DNA from: Stramonita haemastoma
Lineage: Eukaryota; Mollusca; Gastropoda; Neogastropoda; Muricidae
Direction: 5' to 3'
Length of the DNA: 40,000 bases
Assembly (NCBI GenBank): GCA_030674155.1
Contig: CM060335.1
Coordinates: forward strand, 29,236,328 to 29,276,327
Shown here: in pieces, positions 1-8,699 of the stretch
Layout of the letters: each line of letters starts with the position of its first letter
Position numbering within the stretch: the stretch's first letter is position 1
The notes under the pieces: generated by a model
Told to the model about the DNA's origin: nothing
What the model saw: only the letters and a program-made list of their open reading frames with translations
Database searches by the model: none
Made by a program: the position numbers and the translations under genes

Positions 1-426
1 AAATCTCCGTGTACCATCTTATTAGGTGTTGTCACAAGTACTCCTAAAAATCTTTTACATGCCATCAAATGAATTTTTTCAATATGTTCTAGTCTGTTTG
101 TGCCCCATATTTATGATGAATATAATAAAATTGGCTGAATCTTAGTATCGAAAATATTGACGAAAGTACTAGGTTCATCTCTTTATACCTGTGAAAGACT
201 TTGTTTAACTGAACCCCTGCCTTCCTTCCCTTCGTAACTAAATGCTCTGTACTAATTTACAGCTAACCTTTGTTGTAAAATTGAACCCTAAATAGCAATA
301 CTGATTTACAACTTCTTATCTAATACCATTGTAATACCATTGTTCCTGTTTGACAAAAATCCCCCTTTCCTAAAAACCATCACCTTAGTTTTATTAATGT
401 TAACACTTAACTGTAAATCATTACAG
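1..426 (-). pseudogene. LINE reverse transcriptase C-terminal fragment (family B)
   Basis: Read on the minus strand this is the post-catalytic part of a non-LTR retrotransposon ORF2. The readable pieces in order are CNDLQLSVNINKTKVMVF near 425-370, then a YLG-like strand, then after frameshifts TKIQPILLYSS, RLEHIEKIHLMACKRFLGV and TPNKMVHGDL near the window edge. These match the thumb and connection blocks of animal LINE RTs (a K-T-K-V strand, a Q-P-I-L-L-Y-S helix). Several frame changes and a stop after position 306 show it is dead. It runs off the window at position 1. At 427 it is cut by the tail of another LINE. The C-terminal zinc-knuckle domain of what may be the same family lies at 33794-34325. 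Confidence 0.75.
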
Positions 427-446
427 CAATCTTCTTCTTCTTCTTT

Positions 447-1289
447 TCTCATGACTGGGAGGAGGAGACATGAGAGACGATTTTGCAGCCATCCAGCCCT
501 GTCCTCTGCCTTCCGAATGAGTATTGGACTGTCCAGGTGGGTCCACTCCTTGATGTTATCCATCCAGCTTTTGGTTTGTCTGCCTCGGCGTCTGCCACCT
601 TCTAGCGTTCCTTGTAGGACTATCTTGGGGAGGGTGTTGTGGCGTGTGACATGGCCGAACCATGCCAGCTTCCTTTTCTTGACAGTGGCTGGTAGGGGTT
701 CCTGAGGGCCAGCCATCAGTACGACTTGACTTCGAACAAAGGTGTTTGGTTTCCTATCCTTCCAGGAAATTCCAAGCAGTCGCCTGAAGCATTTTGTCTC
801 GAACGTCTGGATCCGCTTGGTGGTTTCAGCGGTCATTGTCCAACTTTCGCAGCCGTAGAGCAAGATGGAGATGACCAGGGATCTGAACAATTTGACTTTT
901 GTTTTGAAGCTGATGTTGTCGCTTCTCCATATCTTGTTCAGTTTTGCCATAGCTGATGTTGCCATGGCTAGCCTGGTCTTGATCTCTGTGGTGGAGCGTC
1001 CATCTTTCGTGAGGGTAGCGCCAAGATATTTGAAAGCGTCTACTTCTTCCAGCTGCCGGCCATTCATGTAGATCTGTGCTGTGGTGTTGTTTGTAGTGTT
1101 GACCAATACTTTACTCTTTTCTGTGCTGACTTCCATCCCATATGCGCCTGCTCTGTCTACCAGTCTGTCGGTAAGGTCTTGGAGTTCCTTGTTGCTGCCT
1201 CCGATGAGATCAATATCGTCAGCAAAGCGCAGGTTGTTAATGGGTCGCCCTCCTTTTGAGATGGTAGAGTGGAAGTCGTAAAGTGTTTC
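447..1289 (-). pseudogene. RTE-like LINE RT, palm to C-terminus (3' segment)
   Basis: Encodes the second half of a LINE reverse transcriptase. NNLRFADDIDLIGG contains an intact catalytic F-A-D-D box near 1240-1200. The thumb follows (KYLGATLTKDG, LLYGCESWTM, KCFRRLLGI), then the conserved C-terminal block WFGHVTRHNTLPK with the basic stretch RRRGRQTKSWMDNIKEW. The protein is the kind often labelled endonuclease-reverse transcriptase in mollusc annotation. The frame stays open from the palm nearly to the (GAA)n tail, so decay is modest. The matching part of another copy at 27728-27933 is very similar by eye, which suggests recent activity. It cannot function, because the upstream RT is inverted relative to it. 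Confidence 0.85.
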
Positions 1290-1312
1290 TTTGTCAGAAG
1301 ATCTAAGCGACA

Positions 1313-1923
1313 AAACAGTGGCCAGCAGAATGGACACAGTCTCTTATTATCCCCCTGCCCAAGAAAGGAAACCTCCGTCAGTGCCAGAATTACAGAACGA
1401 TCAGCCTCATTAGCTACACCAGCAAGATCATGTTAAGAGTGATACTGAACAGACTCAAAAAGGAAGCGGAAGAGCACTTGGCAAAAGAAAAAGCTGGGTT
1501 CAGGGCAGGAAGGAGCACGGTAGAACAAATTTTCAGTTGCCGAATCCTGATGGAGAAGCATCTAATAATGATAATAATACATGGAATTTGTATAGCGCTA
1601 TATCTTGCAAAAACAAATCAAAGCATCTGCAACATCAGAGCGACTTGCTACACAACTTCATTGACTTCAAGAAAGCCTTTGACAGAGTGTGGCATGCAGG
1701 CCTTTGGCAAGTCCTAAGGAAGTTTGGTATTGAGGAGGGTCTCATTCAGATCATAGAAGCGCTGTACAACACCTCCAGCAGTGCAGTTCTCCTCAACGGC
1801 CAAGTAGGAGACTACTTCAAGACCACAGTCGGCGTCCGTCAGGGCTGCTTGCTCTCTCCAACTCTCTTTAATCTATTCCTGGAGAGCATCATCAGGGAAA
1901 CACTTTACGACTTCCACTCTACC
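1313..1923 (+). pseudogene. RTE-like LINE RT fingers and palm (inverted 5' segment)
   Basis: Plus-strand reading frame for the first half of the RT: SLIIPLPKKGN, NYRTISLISYTSKIMLRV, AGFRAGRSTVEQ, then FIDFKKAFDRVWH (the RT motif A region) and GVRQGCLLSPTLFN (motif B region). It stops inside ETLYDFHST, where the opposite-strand segment starts. A 57-bp insertion at 1564-1620 breaks the frame between EKHL and QHQSDL. The 5' endonuclease domain is absent, so the cDNA was truncated in the RT fingers. Confidence 0.82.
1564..1620 (-). repeat. 57-bp short interspersed insert with 8-bp target duplication
   Basis: The LINE frame is interrupted by 57 bp flanked by exact 8-bp copies of AAGCATCT (1556-1563 and 1621-1628). 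The core TATAGCGCTATATCTTG recurs at 6431-6450 and, with changes, at 24105-24120. Read on the minus strand it ends in ATT-rich sequence (ATTATTATCATTATT), resembling the tail of a severely 5'-truncated SINE or LINE copy. It postdates the LINE it sits in. The parent element is not recognised. Confidence 0.7.
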
Positions 1924-1924
1924 T

Positions 1925-2035
1925 TGGTTCATAGTCTCATCTAAAAGACTTTCCGGCAGCGGAGTTGGCACTGATGCAAACTTCATAGGAAAAAAACATC
2001 CCCCTTGAACATTGGTAAGTTGAACCTTGGCTGTC
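1925..2035 (-). mobile_element. Degraded tRNA-SINE 5' fragment
   Basis: On the plus strand CATAGTCTCATCTAAAAGAC, GTTGGCACTGATG and the downstream CATCCCCCTTGAAC align with the reverse complement of the tRNA-derived SINE seen intact at 14881-15232. It is clearly diverged and lacks the 3' half. It abuts the 5' end of the twin-primed LINE. Confidence 0.5.
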
Positions 2036-2039
2036 AGAT

Positions 2040-2376
2040 CGTGAGTGCAACACTATAACCACTTAATGTTTTAGTCATTGCTGTGATTTGCATGATTTTA
2101 ACATTCATTTAACTATGTTCAGCCAACTGTGAGGACCGCGACCCTCAATGCTTTTCATTAGCTTGGAGTGGAAAATGCCAAACGTACGGTGGTATCTGCA
2201 AGCAATCCTGCAACAAGTGCGGACCCAGTGGTGGAGGTACGAGGAATGTTTTGAATGTGATATTCACTTGTGTCTTTTTATGATTGGTATCAATATGTCT
2301 GTCAGTATCGTAATTGCCCTTCAGGGATGATTTAAGTGTTTTTGACTTGACTTGACTTGTAAGACTTGACTCGTAA
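2040..2376 (+). repeat. Probable retroelement 3' tail with (TTGAC)n
   Basis: No coding potential was recognised. The end of the interval reads TTTAAGTGTTTTTGACTTGA and continues with degenerate GACTT units, a format typical of LINE or SINE 3' ends whose terminal few bases are tandemly repeated. The body from 2040 to 2330 was not assigned to a family. Confidence 0.4.
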
Positions 2377-2415
2377 GACTTGTAAAACAAAGATTTTTTC
2401 TTTGTTTTACAAGTC
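2377..2415. repeat. Perfect 17-bp inverted repeat with T5 loop
   Basis: GACTTGTAAAACAAAGA at 2377-2393 is exactly complementary to 2399-2415 across a loop of five T. It sits where a GACTT-repeat tail ends. It could be a cruciform, or the junction of two oppositely oriented tails of the same element. No gene is next to it that it would obviously terminate. Confidence 0.8.
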
Positions 2416-2469
2416 GTATATAGAAAGCGTTCTAAGTATTGCTTTCATTTGCTCGTACAATAACCTTAG

Positions 2470-2731
2470 TATTAAGAATAAGAATGGTCTTCAGAGAATT
2501 GTGAAAATCTGCTAAAAAAGAAATAACTGGAGAAGAACAAAGAGATATCATGTCTTTTTGTACTCAGAAGCTCAAAGCGACTGCCATTGTGACCATCCCT
2601 CCAACCCTTTGTTTTCAGAATTTCAATTGTTGCCTTCAGGACGTTGTTTTCAATGCCACAACAGCAAAACAAACAGAAAAAGAAATTCCTTTGGACCAGT
2701 AGCCATCCAAGCTCTAAACTCACAATAACAC
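2470..2731 (+). pseudogene. LINE ORF2 extreme C-terminal fragment
   Basis: Frame-shifted pieces read KITGEEQRDIMSF, KLKATAIVTIP, then PLFSEFQLLPSGRCFQC, NSKTNRKRNSF and PVAIQALNSQ before a stop at about 2729-2731. The order H/P-L-F-x-E-F-x-L-L-P-S-G-R followed by C-x-x-x-K-T-N-R-x-x-x-S-F-x-P is the conserved ending of a group of animal LINE ORF2 proteins. At least two frame changes show it is dead. The tail after the stop is AT-rich up to the GT array at 2878. Confidence 0.72.
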
Positions 2732-2875
2732 TGACTACCCACTCTTTTTTTCTTCACTTCTCTGATGCACGTGTACTCATAAAATAAGTATTCTTATTTT
2801 TGGCTTTATTGATTTTTTTAATTGATTGTAAATTCATGTCTTTCTAGCCCATGGTTTTAAAACATTGCATTTATT

Positions 2876-3056
<181 letters not shown>

Positions 3057-3257
3057 GGGTGTGGAGGGTGTGTGGGTGTGGGAGGGGGGGTTGTATTTGT
3101 ATGTATGCCAGCGTGCTTGCATGCATATGTGCGTGTGTGAGTGCGTGCGTACATGCGTGAATAATAGTGGTTATATGTCTTTTCTAGTCAATGGTTTTAA
3201 TAACATTGTGTGCATACATTGGTGGTGTGTATGTATGTGTGTGCGTTTGAGTGTGGG

Positions 3258-3366
3258 TGTGTTGTTGTTGTTGTTGTTGTTCTTCTTTCTTCTTCTTCTT
3301 CTTCTTCTTCTTCTTCTTCTTCTTCCTCTTCCTCTTCTTCTTCTTCTTCTTCTTCTTCTTCTTCTT

Positions 3367-3440
<74 letters not shown>

Positions 3441-3485
3441 GATTATTATTTTATTTTATTTTATTTTATTTTATTTTTTTTTGCT
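3258..3485. repeat. (TTG)n (TTC)n (ATC)n (TTTTA)n compound microsatellite
   Basis: Successive blocks of TTG, TTC (about 110 bp with a few CCT variants), ATC (about 45 bp) and TTTTA pentanucleotides. The AT-rich end abuts the 3' end of the minus-strand SINE at 3528, so part of it probably began as that SINE's tail. Confidence 0.95.
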
Positions 3486-3527
3486 GTTGTTGTTGTTATT
3501 GTTGTTATTATTATTATTATTATCATC

Positions 3528-3708
3528 ATTATTTTATATCGAGGATAATGGGAAAAGCACTCTTGTGTTTTTTATATCCAGTCCCCGTGTGTATGAAGTT
3601 TTGTAAATGTCATCTGTTTCAACCGGCACACGATGGCTTACTCTTACGAAAAGCATAACAGGATTTCACGTGTACGCAAGATGTTCTGCGTGCATTCATG
3701 AGATTATG
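3528..3708 (-). mobile_element. tRNA-SINE, 5'-truncated copy
   Basis: On the plus strand it reads the reverse complement of the SINE 3' half: TATCGAGGATAATGGGAAAA, CCAGTCCCCGTGTGTATG, CACACGATGGCTTACTC, GCAAGATGTTCTGCGTGC. It is cut before the tRNA-like head. The tail side is AT-rich. The family is defined by the full copy at 14881-15232. Confidence 0.85.
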
Positions 3709-3889
3709 ACTGGCTGAGGTACTGCTGATTTTTTGGGTGCATTTTATATTCTGATGGATGCTTCTGATATTCGGCTACTGTTTAGTGGGTGTTATTTATG
3801 TGATGTTATATGTTTATATGTTTACTGTTTTAATGTATGTCTTTTACCCGCTTGAATATATATGTCTATGTGTTAATGAAGTGTTTTAA
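3709..3889. other. Unassigned AT-rich spacer
   Basis: AT-rich and TGT-rich sequence without recognisable coding or repeat content, lying between a SINE and the 3' end of an RTE-like LINE. It may be LINE 3' UTR. Confidence 0.3.
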
Positions 3890-5235
3890 AGTTGAATTAC
3901 AATTTGAATCTCTTCCTTGGTCTACCTCTCTTTATTTCTCCTTGGTCACTGCCTTGCAGTATTGCTTTTGCAAGTCCTTTTGATCTTGTGACATTCCCGT
4001 ACCATTTTCAGTTTAGCTTCTTTATAATTCTTAGAAGGTTTTTGCAAGGACCAATAGTTGGCTGGATTCTGTTGTGCACCTCTTCGTTGCTTATGTGGTC
4101 TCTGTAAGAGATGCTGGGGAGTCTCCGGAAGCATCTCATCTCTACCACCTGTACTCTTCTCTCCAAAACTGCTGTCAGGGTCCACGATTCACAGGCATAC
4201 AGGAATGTGGATATGACAAGGGAGCGCATTAGTCCGATCTTGGAGTTTAGTGAAACATTTTTATCTTTCCAGATGGTGTTCAATTTTGACAGTGCTGTTA
4301 TTATCTGTGCAATCCTGCATACTACCTCTGGCTTATACCCCTTGTCTGATTCAACTGCTCCTAAATACTTGAAGCTTTGAACTGTTTCCAGCTTCTGGTC
4401 ACTGACCCTGATATCAGTGATGATGCCCTTGGCGTTATTGGTCATCGGTTTGGTCTTCTCTGCACTGATTTCCATGCTGTATAGTTTGGAGGCCTTATTC
4501 AAGTGCTCTGTTAGGCTGGCAAGCTCCTGTTCTGATCCTGCTAGTTCGTCAATGCCATCTGCAAAGCGGAGGTTTGTGATCGTTCTGCCATCAATGCTGA
4601 CTGATCCTTCATGATGTTCCAGTACATCAGCTATAATTCTATCAAGGAAGATGTTGAAAAGAGTGGGTGAGAGTAGACAGCCCTGCCTTACTCCAAGTGT
4701 TGTTCGAAACTACTCTCCAATGTTGCTGTTGTAGTACGCCGCACTGTTGGCCTTGTTTGTTGTACAGCTCTTTGATCACTCTGATCAGGTTTGCATTGAC
4801 GCAAATTTATGGTTTCCTCCAAAGCTACATGTCACACCCTGTCGAATGCCTTCTTGAAATCAATAAATACGTGGTAGAGGTCTCGTTGGTGTTGAAGGTA
4901 CCGCTCACATAGTATTCTGGGGTTAAATATGTGTTCTGTTAGGCTGTGCCTTGTTCTGAAACCTGCTTATTCCTCAGCAATCTCTGCTTGTGGCTTCAGT
5001 CTGTCCAATTTACTCTCCAACATGACCTTACTTTGTTGGCATAATTATGGGGTGATTTAGTGGTATTTATGGCACTGTTGTAGATTTCCTTTCTTGGAAA
5101 TGATGAGTTATTGTGTCCATGGTGTGGGCCATTTTCCTGTCTGCCAAACATTGTTGCAGATTTTAGCAGAGCGTTGATCATGGCTTCCCCTCCAGCTTAA
5201 ACCAACTCAGCTGGAATGTTGTCAGGCCCTGCTGA
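3890..5235 (-). pseudogene. RTE-like LINE RT domain, 3' half of a split copy
   Basis: Read from 5235 downward: KSAGPDNIPAEL (start of RT), a frame-broken FIDFKKAFDRV, a VRQGCLLSPTLFN-like block, then LRFADGIDELAGS, where the catalytic FADD has become FADG. The thumb (KYLGAVESDKGY, FLYACESWTLT, RCFRRLPSI) and a frame-shifted WYGNVTRSKGLAKAILQGS end near 3895. Multiple stops and shifts mark an old copy. The upstream part of the same element is at 6464-7195; the two are separated by a SINE and the element nested in it. The RTE-like family at 427-1923 is related but a different subfamily. Confidence 0.82.
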
Positions 5236-5236
5236 C

Positions 5237-5301
<65 letters not shown>
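5236..5301. repeat. (TAA)n microsatellite
   Basis: About 22 TAA units directly between the RT start of the LINE and the SINE. It may derive from the tail of the insertion that split the LINE. Confidence 0.95.
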
Positions 5302-5302
<1 letters not shown>

Positions 5303-5325
5303 TGAAATTTATATACTGAGAGAGA

Positions 5326-5736
5326 GACGGGATAGCCTAGTGGTTAGAACATTGCACTCGCAATTTCACGACCGGGTTCGATTCCCGTTGTGGGGATTTT
5401 TCTCCAGGAGTTAACATCAGTGCTGACTCCACTCTCCCCAAAAGGGTTCCATGTCTTTTCAGTGCCAACATTTGAGCGCCAATATTTGAGCGCCAACATT
5501 TGAGCGCCATGACATTTGAGAGCCGCACATTACAGCGCCGCACATTACAGCGCCGGACATTCGAGCGCCGGGCCTTCACCTTCATGTTTTAGATCATTTA
5601 AGTGCTTTTAGTCATCCCGGTGATTTTAATGTGCCAGCGCCGCTGTTGTTCTCATACTTAAATATGTTCATGTTCAGTCGTCAATAAAAGTGTGTAACAG
5701 AGAGGTTTGACATCAATTTTTTTTCTCTGTCTCTCC

Positions 5737-5821
<85 letters not shown>

Positions 5822-5870
5822 TACAGACTACACCAGTTTCAATAACACTGACTTTTGGAATAGGCCTACT

Positions 5871-5951
<81 letters not shown>

Positions 5952-6412
5952 CACACGCACACACACACACGTACACACACATACATACACACATAAACAA
6001 ACAAACACGCAAAATAACGGATCAAATAACACTCACTTTGTTAAATTTCCGACCTATCCACTATTCCGTTAAACAGCACACACTGGCGCTCAAATGTCCG
6101 GCGCTGTAAAGTGTGGCGCTCAAATGTGCGGCGCTCAAATGTTGGCGCTCAAATGTTGGCGCTCAAAAGTCGTGTCACCCCCCAAAAGTCCTTCGGATGA
6201 GACTATAAACCGAGGCCCCGTGTGAGAACGTACGCAGAACATCTTGCGCACACGTTAAATCCTGTTCTGCTTTTCGTAAGAGTAGGCCATCACGTGCCGA
6301 TGGGAACGGATGACAGAATTTACAAAACTGCACACATGCGGGAACTGGATGTAAAAAAAAGCACAAGAGTACTTATTCCACTATCCTCGATATAAAAGAA
6401 TAAATAAATAAA
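5326..6412 (+). mobile_element. tRNA-derived SINE, split by a DNA element
   Basis: The head at 5326-5444 has an A-box-like TAGCCTAGTGG (5333-5343) and a B box GGTTCGATTCC (5375-5385), so it is an RNA polymerase III type SINE. The body resumes at 6180-6412 with CTTCGGATGAGACTATAAAC through CCACTATCCTCGATATAAAA and a (AATA)n tail. The two parts join at CCCCAAAAG, which is duplicated on either side of the 735-bp insertion at 5445-6179. The SINE itself lies within an older minus-strand LINE. Confidence 0.9.
5445..6179. mobile_element. 735-bp foldback/MITE-like DNA element, 9-bp target duplication
   Basis: Flanked by exact 9-bp copies of CCCCAAAAG (5436-5444, 6180-6188). The ends are imperfect inverted repeats: the first 36 bp match the reverse complement of the last 36 bp at about 29 positions, starting GGT. 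Inside, both ends carry iterated GGCGCTCAAATGT-type units in opposite orientation (about 5461-5576 and 6083-6168), some in a variant with TGTAA in place of CAAAT. The centre has a TG array (5741-5820) and a CA array (5875-5950) that are mutual inverts around a 55-bp spacer. There is no transposase frame, so it is non-autonomous. The 9-bp duplication and long inverted ends are typical of Mutator-like elements, but that assignment is inference. Confidence 0.8.
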
Positions 6413-6463
6413 TAAATAAATAATAAATATATATAGCGCTATATCTTGTAAAAACAAATCAAA
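6413..6463 (-). repeat. Second copy of the TATAGCGCTATATCTTG repeat
   Basis: ATATAGCGCTATATCTTGT followed by AAAAACAAATCAAAGC matches the 57-bp insert at 1564-1620. It lies between the SINE tail and the resumption of LINE coding sequence at about 6464, so it may be part of the same compound insertion. Confidence 0.65.
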
Positions 6464-7195
6464 GCGATCTAACTGCTGTTTCCACTTCTCGGAGGATAGA
6501 ATGACTGTATCTGTGCTTGTGGGGACATTGAGGACCTCTGGATCTCTTGTGGTTTTGAAAATGTACAGGTCAGAGTCAGTCCATCTGTTCAGAATTTCCA
6601 TTCAGAATTCAGTCCATCTGTTCAGAATTTCCTTGTCGTCAGAGAGACACGTCCCATTTTTGTTTTGGATTGTCGAGCTTTTTCCATGTGTCTGTTTCGT
6701 GCCATTTAGGTCTTTCTCCAGCTGATATGCTTTCTTGGTATTGTTTTTTTCTTGATGTTTTCTTCAATGTCCTGACCTCATTTCTCTTTTGCTACTGTCA
6801 TGGACTTCCTGATTCTTTTGTTGACTGCCCCACATTGTTCAGCTTTTTTGTCTGTTTCGTTTTTTCCTTCAACTCTACATTTGTAGCACAGTTGTAGGAT
6901 GTTAGGTGTGGCCCAAGGCTTTTTGACTGGTCGATGTTTGCCAAGAATTTCGGTTGCTGTTTCAATCACTGCTGTGTTGGAACTCCGTCAAGGTATTCAT
7001 ATCTGTATCACCTGAGTCTATCATACTGAGTGCTGCGAACTTATTTGTGTTTATTTTGATGGTCTTTTTTTATGTTTGTCCTGTTTTGGCAGCCGCCACA
7101 TATACCATAAAGCTTTGTCTTGTTTTGTCTGCCTTGTTTTGCTACACTTCCTTTGATCCCATTCATAGGGGCTGAAGGCCTGAAGACTGAATCTT
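6464..7195 (-). pseudogene. RTE-like LINE endonuclease-RT linker, 5' half of split copy
   Basis: On the minus strand, pieces read KFAALSMIDSGDTDMNTL, then ETATEILGKHRPVKKPW, KKAEQCGAVNKRIRKSMT, KKAYQLEKDL and EILNRWTDSDLY, ending DPEVLNVPTSTD and a frame-shifted ILREVETAVRSL. This is the end of the APE endonuclease and the linker that precedes the RT in this LINE type. It continues into KSAGPDNIPAEL at 5235, so this is one copy split by about 1.2 kb of later insertions. Stops and shifts are frequent. The upstream edge meets the CT array at 7203. Confidence 0.75.
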
Positions 7196-7202
7196 TTTCA
7201 TT

Positions 7203-8596
<1,394 letters not shown>

Positions 8597-8641
<45 letters not shown>
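8597..8641. repeat. (GT)n microsatellite
   Basis: About 45 bp of GT, 58 bp beyond the stop side of the ORF1 at 8700. Confidence 0.97.
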
Positions 8642-8699
8642 ACTGATGTGGGGGTGAGTTGCCCTGTTCCAGTTTTTCTTGGGGTCATGATTTTTGATG

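Larger units (their letters stand above)
427..1923 (-). mobile_element. RTE-like LINE insertion with inverted 5' segment (twin priming)
   Basis: A 5'-truncated LINE in minus orientation made of two oppositely oriented parts. The 3' part (1289 down to 427) is in minus sense and ends in a (GAA)n tail, seen as TTC repeats at 430-446. The 5' part (1313-1923) lies in plus sense and encodes the upstream RT. Both parts contain the same 27 bp encoding ETLYDFHST: 1263-1289 on the minus strand and 1897-1923 on the plus strand. About 23 bp of filler (1290-1312) lies at the junction. This is the structure expected when both target ends prime cDNA synthesis. No target duplication was found: the left flank is family B LINE and the right flank a SINE remnant. 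Confidence 0.8.

Noticed and set aside
340..1281. Plus-strand open frames (for example 340-705 and 1081-1281)
   Set aside because: Antisense shadows of the LINE RT on the minus strand.
3171..3606. Poly-Ser, poly-His, poly-Arg and poly-Met frames
   Set aside because: Trinucleotide TTC and ATC arrays.
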